64,000 nucleotides of DNA, taken from contig JARKIF010000005.1 in assembly GCA_029378245.1 (NCBI GenBank), forward strand, positions 992,001 through 1,056,000, in the 5' to 3' direction. The notes below the pieces were generated by a model. That model did not search any database. It was not told the origin of the DNA and saw nothing but the letters and a program-made list of their open reading frames with translations. This DNA comes from Roridomyces roridus. Lineage: Eukaryota > Basidiomycota > Agaricomycetes > Agaricales > Mycenaceae. Positions 1-10,524 of the stretch are shown here, one piece after another; the first letter of the stretch is position 1; every line of letters starts with the position of its first letter. A program made the position numbers and the translations under genes.

Positions 1-45
1 GTGCCATTCATCATCTTTTTATGCAGCCCGTAAATCTTTCTTCAG

Positions 46-745
46 GTCCGACCCCGTCATCGAGCCAATGCTGCAGTCCGTTCCGGATGCGTTCGACTCG
101 TACGGGCCGCCTCAGTCGGAGGATCAAATATTCTCCATTCTCGCTCCTCTTTCAATAATGACGACGAGCAACGCACCGTCGGCGAATGGGAGCCCGAGCC
201 GTACTCCCATTCTAGAGTTGGACCAAGAGGGGCTGCCTCCACATTCCTCCAACAGTCTTGCTTGGATGGGGGCATCTTCCTCCGGGGCTGTTGCTTTTCC
301 TTCTCCTCCAGAGTGGGACAACGACAACGTCCCTTCACCAGTGCCGCCGCGGTCCGTCTCGCCCCCGTTTGCTGGGCGCAAACATCTTAACAACAACAAC
401 AACAACAACAACTCGTCGCGACATCCCCGCAAGTCGGAATCCAAGCTCCGGAACGTGCTTACGCCCATTGATGAAGCCCGTTCGCGGCAGGCCAGTGAGG
501 ACGCGCGAGCGCCGTCCATCATGAACACTCTAAATCCATCGCCACCACCGATTGACACGAGTCCGACTCACAGCTGGTCCTACGTGTACGGAGGTTCTTC
601 CCAGCATGAGGAGCCAGACGATCGGGGTGGAGCTACACCTACTCGGTCGTACTTTGCGCGTTCACCGACGCCACCACGGCCGCCACTCGAAGACCCCGGT
701 GCAAACCGTTCGGACCCCGAGATGCAAGTTCCTGTTGCAACCTAG
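46..745 (+). CDS. 3' terminal exon of an unknown Ser/Pro-rich protein (5' partial)
   Basis: The reading frame enters through a pyrimidine-rich 3' splice site ending at base 45 and runs about 230 codons to a TAG at 743-745. The rest of the gene lies left of the window. The exon is rich in Ser, Pro, Asp and Arg and contains a run of eight Asn encoded by a pure AAC repeat, so it looks intrinsically disordered. I recognise no domain and assign no function. It converges on the aspartyl-tRNA synthetase gene, whose stop is only 21 bases away, so the two transcripts must overlap at their 3' ends. The upstream 45 bases are the tail of an intron. Confidence 0.6.
389..412 (+). repeat. (AAC)8 microsatellite inside a coding exon
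   Basis: Eight perfect AAC units encode eight consecutive Asn residues in the unknown partial protein. It is a likely length-polymorphic site. Confidence 0.9.
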
Positions 746-766
746 TCTACCTTATTAGATATATTA

Positions 767-3387
767 TTACTTTCTACTTGTACTTTCTGTATTTTTTACC
801 GTCCTAGGCTGAATGCCATACTGCTCCAAGACTGCGTCGCTCACCGGTGCTGGGCTCTTGAAAAGCAGGTCGGTGCCCACACTCGTTTTGGGGAAGGCGA
901 TCACATCCCTTATGGACTGTGCGCCACAAAGAATGGTCATCAAACGGTCAAAGCCTGCGGAGATTGAGCACGGAGAGACTCGAGGGTGTAAACACAAACC
1001 AAGGGCGATTCCTCCATGCGGCGGAGCACCGCACCTCAAGGCGTGCAACAGCTGCGAAAAGGGGGCCTTCTCTTGCTCACTCAGCTGTGAGGCAAATCAG
1101 CGAAATGGAAGCTAGGGCAGATCAAGGCGCTAACCTGTAAAATCTCGGTAAAGATGTGGTCCTGCATGCCAGCATCGTGGACTCGGACTGAGCCTCCGCC
1201 GATCTCGACCCCGTTGAGGACGAGATCATAATGCTGGCCGCGAACCTGATGGAGGGGCAGCGCGTGAGACGGTTTCCTTTTCGAGAAGCAGGGCACGAAA
1301 CGTACGCTTCCAATGTCGCCCCGATAAAGCGCTTCTACGTCCTCCCACATCGGCGCAGTGAACGGGTGGTGGGTACCGCTCCATCTCCCACGCGCAAGAA
1401 ACTCCTTGTCTCCATCGGACCGGGTGAACAACGGGAATTCGGTAACCCAAAGAAAATGGGGTTTGCCGCTAAGCGCCAATTGTCCTAACAAAAACAGTAA
1501 ACATTCCACGCTGGGACTGGTTGGTTTTAGTCACCGGATGATTGGGCAAGCTTCGGATAGTTGCAATCGCAGCTGTCCCAACGGTGATGAACCACCCTTG
1601 GCTAGGTTCAGTACGAGCATTGACTGAGATTGAGCGCCTCACTCGTGGGATTTTGGGGCTTCGGCATAGCCAGACCACGTCCCCGCACTTCAAATGAAAG
1701 TTCTCATTGATACGATCTTCGTTGGCGGCGGCGGCGGCGTCCCCCAGCGGTGGTACTGTGAGTGAAGCCAGTCGGACAGGTTCTTTTCCGTTATAGAGAC
1801 GCGTTCCTGCGCCATTGGTTCGTTAGAGGGCGCGGATGCTGCAGCAAGTGCAACGCACAATGGGCGCAGCGAATTCACACTTGTAGCATGCGGCAAGGAA
1901 CCTCGATTCTTGTGATTGGCGGATAGGTAGACATTCGAGAACTTGTCCCTCGCTTTCAAATGCGAGCCGTCGTTCGTTTGCTAGAAACGGCGTTGCGTCC
2001 AAGATCTTTATAGAGGACGAAAATCAGTTCCCTAACACGGACTCGGATGTGGCCGCGAACCTTGAGGCCGAACCGGGTGTCGGGCTTATCGGAGCCATAC
2101 TAAGAGACCGAGGTTTGGAGGAAGAAGAACAGGAAGAGATCATGTACCAGTCTCATCGCGTTGTCATATGTCATCACTTTGAATCTTGGAGGTAGTGGAA
2201 CGCCCTCCACATCTTGCCAAATCTTGCGAATAAGGGTTTCGACGACATCTCGGACTTCGGTCCCTCCAATTCTCCACCCATCGGAGCTCTCACTCCCCCA
2301 GGAGACAAAGGCCATTTCGAGATCCAATTGGGTGAATTCCGGCTGTCGGTCCTTTCTGCCGTCTTCGTCACGGAAACACTTGGCGATCTGGAAATATTTG
2401 TCGACTCCGCCAGAGCATATGAGCAGTTGTTTTGGTTGTTGGGGAGACTGCGGCAAGGCGAAAAATCGAGGTTCCTCGCCGTCCGCGGTTGCACGCGTGG
2501 GAACCAGAAATTCTCTCGCGCCCTCGGGGGACGATCTCAAGAGCACTGGAGTTTCCACTTCGGTAAAGTCTACATTTTTGTAAACACACAAAAATAAAGT
2601 GTGGCGGAAAAAGGATACCTTGTTCATAGAGAACGTTGCGCATTATTTGCGCCACCCGGCTGCGTTTCCTCAAATTAGCGGACAAGGCCGACCGGCGCAA
2701 GTCCAGATATCGGAATCGGGCCCTCAGATCCTCATTAGCCTAATTGCAGTTGAACAAATGAATAAACTTTGGAGAGGGCACGCGCCCACCAGGTTTCGGG
2801 AGTTTGACGGGAGAAACGGTAGATTGGCGTCCGCGGGGTTTAGCAGCACAAATTTATCGACTTGGACATCAATGTCGCCAGTGGGTCCCTTGGTAGTAGT
2901 CGATTACGACTTGGGCGATCCTTTGGAAGATCGGCGGACTTACAGGTCGCTGCGCGTTTGGTGGCCGGGGCAGAACAGTACCCTCTATCAAGACAGTGGA
3001 CTCTGGAGGAACTTGGGAAAGAGAGAGCTGATTCCCTGGTACCTCGGGATGATTAACAATAAGCTGGGTAGTCCCAAACGAGTCCCTAAGTGGAAAAAAG
3101 GACAAGTGCTTCCCCCCCTTCCTGGAGCGGTGAATAAGCAGGAGTCCTGTGATAGCGGATGATAGTCACCGCTCGGGCTGGAGCCAGCCAGTGAGAACTA
3201 CACGAGAACCAGCATCTTGAGCTGTGAGAGCGCCACAGCTGTGCGTTCGTTTCGGGAAAGGCGCTGGACGGAACTGAACACGAAGAATGATCCAACAAAG
3301 AAGATACCAACCACAATGAGGCGCCAGAGAGGCAGTGGTAGTATACTTGCGGAGAGATCTAGGAACGCGAGGACATTGGACGCGCAT
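767..3387 (-). CDS. MSD1: Mitochondrial aspartyl-tRNA synthetase (class II, bacterial type)
   Basis: Charges mitochondrial tRNA-Asp with aspartate. In order along the protein I see: an Arg-rich N-terminus that looks like a mitochondrial presequence ([15 protein letters not shown]), an OB-fold anticodon-binding region starting [16 protein letters not shown], the linker [12 protein letters not shown], class II motif 1/2 segments ([28 protein letters not shown]), the bacterial-type insertion, and the late catalytic segments [15 protein letters not shown] and [14 protein letters not shown] (motif 3). The last of these is split by a short intron. About eight introns interrupt the frame. The start is the first ATG before the presequence. 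The QPEFTQ and GGGSVRVHD motifs mark the organellar/bacterial class rather than the cytosolic enzyme. It diverges from the F-box gene. Confidence 0.9.
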
Positions 3388-3493
3388 GGAAGGAGTTGTT
3401 GGCGGCCAAATTTGGCACTACATATAACGGTCTAACTTTTCTCGATCATGACCTCCATTCACTACCTCTCAAAGCCGCCGTCTTCGCTGGGCC
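3388..3493. promoter_or_regulatory. Divergent promoter MSD1 / F-box gene
   Basis: Only 106 bases separate the two start codons. The stretch contains an ACATATAACG TATA-like string. Calling it a shared promoter rests on gene orientation; no factor site is recognised. Confidence 0.5.
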
Positions 3494-4483
3494 ATGCACG
3501 TCCTCCCCACAGAACTCAAAGCTGCCGTCCTCGCTGACCTCGACTCCACCTCCCTTGCCACTGTGGCCCGGACATGTCGCAGCGTCTATCCCGTCGCGCT
3601 CAGTATCCTGTACCGCCACCTTTGTGTGTCCGACGCCACTTCCGTCGTGCTCACTCTTGCCAGCAGACCAGACATTGCCCGACATGTCCGGTCCTTCCAC
3701 CTCACCCTCCGGGGCACTGTTTTTTCGCCCTTTTTACGATCGTCTTGCAACGGCAATCTCTTCAATGACAGCCCTCGTCTCGCTCGACCTCTCCGTCGAC
3801 GACGCGTGCAGTTGGGTCCTCCCAGACAGCCGGGTGTACCCACAACTGCAACACTTTGCGTCTCCATTCCCCCTCGACACCCACCTTGCCAAATTTCTTG
3901 GCAATGCACCCGCGCTCACCAGCGTGTACATTGAACGTATGGCGGAGATGCAACCCTTGTCGCTCCTGCAGGGCTGCATGCGGCAACTAGCCAAGTTTAC
4001 AGGGGTGCCCTTCGGCGGCGGCTGCACTTGTTCCAGGTCGCCCAGTGGAGAGCGTTCACGTAAATTCTGGTGATTTGATAGTGCCGGCATTGGGCAAATC
4101 TACGGAGCTGGTCACCGTTCTCGACGTTACGACCGACTCGGCACCAGTAAATCTCCTCCATGACCTTGGCCAGCATCTCCCACACTTAATTTATCTTCGC
4201 ATAACCTCGACTCGTAATTTTCCCGCGCCGCCCACTCCCGTAAGTCCTCGTATCTCCTCCGTCTTCATTTCCTCACCGCTCCCAGATATTCTACGAACAG
4301 GTGGCGGGTTCGTTGACCGCATTTCCTCATCTCCAGTCGTTCGAGTTCCTGGGGATGTATTGGCCGTCGTCAAAAAAGCCCGAAAACGAGCAGCGCGTCT
4401 GGCAGTCGCGGCCGCTCACTAATTCGTCCCCGGAGGAAACCGTTGACTTGTATTCTTACAGTGAAGATAATTTCATCTCGTAG
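3494..4483 (+). CDS. F-box protein with leucine-rich C-terminal part (frame-disrupted)
   Basis: The N-terminus LPTELKAAVLADLDSTSLA is a typical F-box start, followed by a Cys/Tyr-rich helix and by segments such as HVRSFHLTL and MTALVSLDLSVDD that resemble the degenerate repeats of mushroom F-box proteins. Such proteins recruit substrates to SCF ubiquitin ligases through Skp1. The frame breaks in the T-runs at 3720-3735. Removing one T from the run at 3731-3735 restores a continuous ...SPFYDRLATAIS... reading. A second change of frame between about 3920 and 4010 may be an intron. A clean GTAAGT...CAG intron at about 4241-4286 precedes the last exon, which ends in TAG at 4481-4483. Substrate unknown. 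Confidence 0.6.
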
Positions 4484-4583
4484 TAATCCACCATGTACAT
4501 CCAGTAGTTTCAATAAAACGCGTACTAATTGTTGAGTTCGATCGCGCGTCTTACAAAGCTTTCGTCAGTGACCGTGGCTTTTC

Positions 4584-6308
4584 ATGAGCCGTCGCATCAA
4601 CGAGCAGGAGAGCAAGCTACACCAGGCTGCGCTTGCTGGTCCCAAGCATGTACGGCCTCCTGCCATTCGTTCGCCGCCCCGCTGACCGCCTTCAACAGGA
4701 AATCACCAGCAAGCAGGCAGAAGCGGTCATCCCGGAAACGAAAGCTCGCCAAAATGCCCTCAATTTTCTCTTGAGCGTTGGACTGTTCAAGTCTCTCAAG
4801 GATGCCAAGGGCAATATCATATTCCGCGCGGTTACAAAGGGAGAGCTCGAGCAGTAAGCCCGCGCGAACGCGCAAGGACTTCTGACTCATTTTTCGACAG
4901 AACGAAAGATCTCAGCGGTGAAGAGAGTCTTGTTCTGGGACATATCAAGGCTACGGCCAACGAGGGTAGGGACCATTCATCGTCGCGTTCTCGGCCTCAA
5001 CTTGCAGCAGGGATATGGACGAAACATCTCAAGACCAAGACCAACCTCCACCAAACGATCGTGGACCGATGCCTCAAGACATTGATTCAGAAGAAACTAA
5101 TCAAACGGGTCCCCTCCGTCCAGGTCCGTCCGCGTCGCCCAACGAAGGAAGTCACGCTCATTCTATTCAGTACCCCACTCGCAAAATCTACATGCTAGAG
5201 CATCTGGAGCCATTCAGTGGGACTGACAGGTGGTCCGTGGTACACCGAGAACGAACTCGATACGGTGTTTATCGACACCATCAGCAAGGCTTGCTTGAAA
5301 TTCATTCGTGACGTGGTCCGTAAACAGACTCTTCACGCCGCGTGTCCCAATTCAATGCCCTCCAGAGTTTCCCAAGCCAGCGCAAAGAAGGACGAGAAGG
5401 GGCTCTATTCCCGATCTCCAATGCCCCACGATATCCGACCGCCGCACAAATTCACAATACGCTTCGACAAGCCCGTCTGACGGAAACAGAGTTGACCGTG
5501 GAGCATATCGAGATGCTCTTGGATGTCCTCGTTCTTGATGGCGAGGTGGAGAAGGTTTGCCGATCATACGACCCTTAATAACTGGCTGATCCCCGTCCAG
5601 CTTCCCGCCTTTGGGCCGTCACTGTGGGATGCAAACGCAGTAGAAGACGGGGAATCTGACGAGGAGAAGAAGGTGAAGAAGAAACGTCGGCGCTCGGACT
5701 CGTCCGACGAGGATGCTATCGCTGCCTTGAAAGCGAAACGCAAGAAGAAGAAGCGTGCGGACAGCGATAGTGACGAGGAGGAAACTTCTCGCAAGAAATC
5801 CAAATCCAAACGGAGGAGGAAGGCCGACAGCAGCAGCGAGTCCGAGTCCGAGTCGGACGCCCCAAAGAGGAAGAAGAAGAAAAAGAAAAAGAAAACGGAG
5901 GATTCGAGTGACAGCGAGGAGGACACGAGCCGTAAGAAGAAAAAGAAGAAAAACGAGTCGGATGATGAGAGCGACGAGTCGGACGCTCCCAAGCGAAAAA
6001 AGAAGAAGAAAAAGGTGAAAAAAGAGAGCAGCGACGAGTCCGACTCGGATGACGATCGTGGCCACCGCTCACGAATCAAGCGCTCTCCGTCTCCCTTGCT
6101 AACATTCTCCTTTGATGACGGTGCTGGCGCGGTCGTGTACCGCGCGATCAACCAGGAGAAGGTGACCATCGGGTGGACGGAGGCCCCTTGCAATAAATGC
6201 CCGTCCTTCGAGTTTTGCAAGGAGGGTGGCCCCGTGAATGCCAAAGAGTGCGTCTACTATGCGGATTGGCTCGTGGCGGGACAAATTGCGTTTGACGATG
6301 AAATCTAA
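4584..6308 (+). CDS. RPC34: RNA polymerase III subunit RPC6/RPC34 with a long Lys/Asp/Ser-rich insertion
   Basis: Part of the RPC82/RPC34/RPC31 subcomplex that opens promoters for Pol III. Winged-helix segments are recognisable: ESLVLGHIKATANEGIWTKHL, LHQTIVDRCLKTLIQKKLIK, KIYMLEHLEPFS-LTGGPWY and ELTVEHIEMLLDVLV. The C-terminus carries C-x2-C-x5-C-x10-C (PCNKCPSFEFC...C), the spacing of the iron-sulfur cysteines of human POLR3F. Between them lies an insertion of about 130 residues, nearly all Lys, Arg, Ser, Asp and Glu, absent from the roughly 316-residue human protein. One extra G in GGG at 5219-5221 breaks the frame in front of LTGGPWY. About six short introns. The stop TAA abuts the stop of the convergent PPTase gene. 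Confidence 0.88.
5655..6060 (+). repeat. Purine-rich low-complexity tract coding Lys/Glu/Asp/Ser runs
   Basis: This roughly 400-base tract in RPC34 consists mostly of AAG/GAG/GAC/TCC codons. It encodes alternating basic blocks (KRKKKKKKK-like) and acidic serine blocks (SESESESD-like), a pattern that reads as nuclear-localisation plus casein-kinase-II-type sites. The antisense reading frames it opens are Leu/Phe/Ser-rich shadows. Confidence 0.85.
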
Positions 6309-7305
6309 TTACTGGGACCCCAGTCCTTGTATTGCTTCTTGGATGAATACAGTCGCATCTATGACCTCTAGCCAGTCGTGCGGACCAGATTCCGCAACTA
6401 CGGTAGTTTCTTCGCCTCCTACAAACTCTGCAACCACCCCTTGGTAGAGATCGGTGCCTTGCATGATTGTGAATTTGTTCAACTGCCATCCTTTGGGGAC
6501 GGCGCCGTCGACCTTTAACACGTCCAGTGCGGGATTGAATTCGATCCGACGAAAGTCGAAACCAAGGCCCAATCCCAGCGCCTTGGTATAAGCCTCTTTT
6601 GCGGTCCAAATCCAAAAAAAGTACTCCAAGCCTTGCTTTTCGTTGGTGGCACTCGAAACGAGGCGAAGTTCCAGTGTAGTCAACTGAGAAGCATCGAACC
6701 AAATGCACCATTGAAAGATGGACACCCACTTGTTCGCTCATGGTTTTTACAAACGACTTGAAGGGTTCTCTGCCAGGGACTCGGACCTTCATGACGTCGA
6801 CACCGATGGTGAAAGCGGGGGGATTGTGGGTGTTTGAGGACGAGACCATTGCGACGAGACCGTTATCATGAGAGACGTTGTACGCAATGGGCGGTTCTAT
6901 AGTGCCCTTGGCCTGTAAGGAGGCAGCATTAATGAAGTAGTCGCAGTCCAGGGTATAGGCAACTGGCAAAGTACGGCTTGCCGGACGCAGTTGCGGCGAA
7001 TTTGATGTCTTTCAGAGGAATGCCTTGGGCGTGGAGGAGCATGCGGGGTAGGAAGCGACCAATGAGAGTTCCTGCGACATGAGCTGAAGAAGAGCCAGCC
7101 AGAAAGTAGACCGTACGACAGGCGTCTTCGCGTCGATAGAATTTCTTGACTTTGGTGGCACTTTCCGTGTCGAGAAGAAGCAAGGCGCGCTGATACAGCT
7201 GCAGAGATGTCGGCAGATGCGACTAGGGATATTCGGCAAGTGTACCTCGTCTGTGAAGGAGGGAGGGTCATACTTTATCGCTTGCACCTTCATGGCTCGG
7301 TTCAA
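6309..7305 (-). CDS. 4'-phosphopantetheinyl transferase (Sfp/AASDHPPT type)
   Basis: Transfers phosphopantetheine from CoA to a conserved Ser of carrier proteins (aminoadipate reductase, polyketide or fatty acid synthases). Visible motifs are AYNVSHDNGLVAM, the magnesium-binding IGVDVM, and WTAKEAYTKALG, which matches the family's W-x-x-K-E-A/S-x-x-K signature. These are followed by GLGFDFRRIEFN. An N-terminal substrate-clamp half (REDACRT, FLPRMLLHAQG) precedes them. About four introns. Two in-frame ATGs (7305 and 7293) could start it; the first is used here. The stop at 6309-6311 touches the RPC34 stop. In most fungi one such enzyme serves lysine synthesis and secondary metabolism, but I see no PKS/NRPS neighbour. 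Confidence 0.85.
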
Positions 7306-8352
7306 GGTGCGTATCAGCTCTTGCTTCCGCCATCATCATGTTGACTCCACTCGCTCCCAACTGCTCTCCGACCTCGAATTCCTTGTCGAAGACGCCGAAT
7401 TCAACGCAGATATTTTACTCAAAGGATTCGATCTCAGTTTGCACGACTGCGATATACCCAGCCCAGTCCCCGATGACGAATTCAGCCAGAAATCGTTTAC
7501 AGATTTGCCGCCATCCCACTCTCAGATCGATACAGCCTCTCTAGCGTTGCGTGAATCTGAAGACAGTCGTTCAGATCACGTACTAGAGAAGATATCTCAG
7601 AATCCATTCCTTTCGACTCCATTGCGCTTAAAGCATTTCTCTAAATTGTCGCCCACCATTCTCCGCGACCTTTTGCGCTCGCCCTCCTTGCGCAGCAGCT
7701 TTTGCGACGATAGTCTAGATGACAGCGATCGCGTCCTTCCCGAACAAGTCGACCTGCAGTCTCGTCTCGCCGAGGAGTCCCTACCCTTGACTCCTCCTCC
7801 TTCCGGCCGTATCAAACCTCTACCCCAACTTCCAGACCCTAGTAGTGATCATGGCAAGCATCCACGGAGCTCCGTTTCCGTTATTGTCGACTTATCCACA
7901 CTCTGGCAGTCATCGGGCTACCCACCGCAGCGGCTACTCAACACCAAGGCTCCCTCGTCTCCGCCGCCACCGTTCGAGACTTCCAACGCGTCATAGATGA
8001 GATGAAGGGTGTCGGCGTCGCGGATCTCGGCTACCAATGGAACCCTTTGCAAGAAGACCAGAGTATGGAATCCTTCCCGCTTTCTTCACCCATGTCATTG
8101 TCGAGCCCGGCCGTCTTCTTTTTACCCGAGCATGATCGGTCAATCCCTGAGGCTCAAGACGTCATTGTTCCGAGTTGGATGAATCGCTCCTTGGGAGCGC
8201 TGGAGCAGGAGTTTGTGGGTCTCCTTCAGCAGCAGGCGGCAGTGGAAGAAGGGGACGCGAAGCAACTTCGCTTGTTGGCGGATAGACTCGAGCGCACAGG
8301 CAAGGGAAGGCGGAATCTCGCATCTCTCATCACCGAGAGAAAAGTTGAGTAG
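7292..8352 (+). CDS. Unknown protein, low-complexity N-terminal half, helical C-terminus
   Basis: A long open frame (Leu/Asp/Ser-rich, with segments such as RSQLLSDLEFLVEDAEF and RILRDLLRSPSLRSSF-like repeats) is joined by one intron (donor at about 7847, acceptor at about 7909) to a second exon. That exon contains AATVRDFQRVIDEMKGVG and a helical tail LEQEFVGLLQQQAAVEE. I recognise no domain. The start is uncertain. The only in-frame ATG near the divergent PPTase gene is at 7292, and it overlaps one of the PPTase start codons on the opposite strand, so an untranslated first exon or a later start is possible. It converges on the Pch2 gene. Confidence 0.5.
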
Positions 8353-8456
8353 GGACAAGGCTGCATGGGAGAACATCGAGAGACTACCGATACATTGTGC
8401 AGGGACGAGTACAATAATTGCAATGACGTATGTAGTTGACTGTGGTCAGCGTGGAA

Positions 8457-10375
8457 TCATATCAACCGTTCCTGTTCTTTGGCCTGTTCTTTCACAACCT
8501 TTTCGATCCCTTCAAGCCACACATTCACATCTGCACCTGCGCCCTTACGTGCACCATTTGCCGTCGGTGGCCCAGTCAGATGTCCGATTCCGATATAACG
8601 AGCCAAAGCGAGAACAGGGAGACGTCGGAGGGCACGGCCCGACAGTCCTTGTGTCTGCTACTTGTTGGTCCAATCCGAATAAGAAGTAAAATAAGAACAT
8701 ACTCTGCACTGCGCGGCAAGCGAGAGCAACCTCAGAGCGACGTTCTTTGATTTTTCCCGAGGGTCCAGAATGGAAGACGACTGGGCATTTTCGCTAGAGA
8801 CCATGGCGGAGAGCTCGTACATTTGAGCCTGCTTGAGAGTGGGAACGGTCTTGGGATATACGTTGAATCTCGAAAACAAAACCAAGGGCTTTGAGAACTC
8901 ACAATGGCAGACACTATGCCCTTGGCGACGATTTCGCATAGACAAGGTGCGCAAAATTTCGTAGATGGCCTCCCGAGAGGGAAGGTCGACATATTGAACA
9001 ATGTCAGCGCGGTCCACAAACGCGCTATCTAATCAAAGTCTTGTAGATTGCCCAATATCGAGGGAAGACGACATACCGATGGCTTTAACGAGATTGCTGG
9101 TGGACATGATCAACACATTTTTGCGATGTTTCAGTTTGTCTAGTTGGGTAAGGAGAGCGTTCACTACCTGGGTGGCATTAGAAGAGTTAGGATATCGAAT
9201 GGGTGCTCACTCGAAGGCCATCAGACGGTTCGGTTCCTGCCATCGCCCCAGCTCTGGCGGCTGTCAAAGACTCGACCTCATCTGGATCTTGTTAAACAGC
9301 GAAAAGTTCAAGTAGCGATGTGAGCACCTATTAACACGACCAGAAAGGCGTCTTCCTCGTCTACAAGCTCTGTAATGCTGGAGAACAGGCGCTGGACCAA
9401 TTTTCCAGACTCTGAGAACCACTTTGAGAAGAGTGAATGAGAATTGATTTCAAGAAGGCGGGCTTGTGAATAGCTGCGTGTACGATGAGAAAGGTTCTTG
9501 GAGGAAGATTGGGACCCACCGGTGAGACAGTCGGATGGAAAGTTTCTGAGCTAGTGCTCGGCACAGTGAGGTTTTCCCTGTACCAGGAGGGCCGTGTAGC
9601 AATACCACGCGATTCCATGACACCAAGTTGACTGAAAGAAAGCTCAAGCAACACAAACATGAACAAGGGCAGGACACACAGTCTACGTTTGCGTCTGAAA
9701 AGACAAGAGTGGCATGGATGTAGTCGAGAAGCTTCATCTTGATATCGTCTGCGTAGATCAACGAGTCCCAGAGGCCTTCCCAGCTTCTGTTCGGCAGTTC
9801 ACAGACGCTGGCTGCCATCGTTTCGTCGTTATCCTCACGTGTACCCGTGCTATTGGTGAACTCTTCGAAAGAGTCCGTGTCTGATGGCTGGTAGACGTGG
9901 ATTTGGAGCGACATCTCGGAAATGTGCAGAGAATGTGAAGGACATGACGAGTCGCACACGACGACTCGCTCGACGGAGGCAGCGAGATCTGGGATGTCTT
10001 CCCAGCCCTCCAGGGTAGACGAGAGGTTGATGCGGTCGAAGGAGTGCACAAAGTCGAAGATGCGATTCCGAATGGTTTCGAAGCGGGCGGTCGCTCGTGG
10101 CTTGAGACGCACTTCAACTGCAAAGAATGAGGTTCCGAGGTTGCTCTGAGCATAGTAACGCACTGTGCACTGCCCATTTCTCTGAGGAGCCAGTCTCCTG
10201 GGAAGAAGTCATTGTAATGTCCGAGCCAGCGGTCATCGCCGTTCAAAACAGGCGGCGCGTAAACAAAGTCTCAAACAAAGCTCTCACGTGCTCGAGAGGA
10301 TGTGGACGGACGTCCAATAGAAACTGGTCGTCGTATCACCTCTCCAAGGCTGGACCTTCCCGTTGGGTTCTTCAT
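8457..10375 (-). CDS. PCH2: Pch2/TRIP13 AAA+ ATPase
   Basis: Remodels HORMA-domain proteins (Hop1, Mad2) in meiotic checkpoint control and spindle checkpoint silencing. The AAA+ core is clear: [15 protein letters not shown], then [20 protein letters not shown] with Walker [28 protein letters not shown], the sensor region [10 protein letters not shown], and [19 protein letters not shown]. The C-terminus ([17 protein letters not shown]) matches TRIP13. About eight introns. The N-terminal half ([19 protein letters not shown]) is less conserved. The true start is not settled: the ATG at 10375 needs an unusual splice to reach the exon containing [12 protein letters not shown]. The stop is TGA at 8457-8459. 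Confidence 0.85.
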
Positions 10376-10524
10376 GAGTTACTACATTAAACTTTCCACC
10401 CCTAATAACAATGGTGCATTTGCCTCGTAACTGCTAGCAGCGATTTTGTATCGAGTCGCGTGAGACTCCAAACTTCAGTAAACTTTAATCACTCTGGCTC
10501 GGTCGTCCATTTCACGCGCTCACG
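10376..10524. promoter_or_regulatory. Divergent promoter PCH2 / CLASP
   Basis: 149 bases between the start codons; A/T-rich in the middle, with no recognised site. Inferred from gene orientation only. Confidence 0.4.

Noticed and set aside
5564..6244. Long minus-strand frames rich in Phe, Leu and Ser opposite the RPC34 Lys-rich tract
   Set aside because: They are the antisense of a purine-rich repeat and have no start context, domain or splice support.
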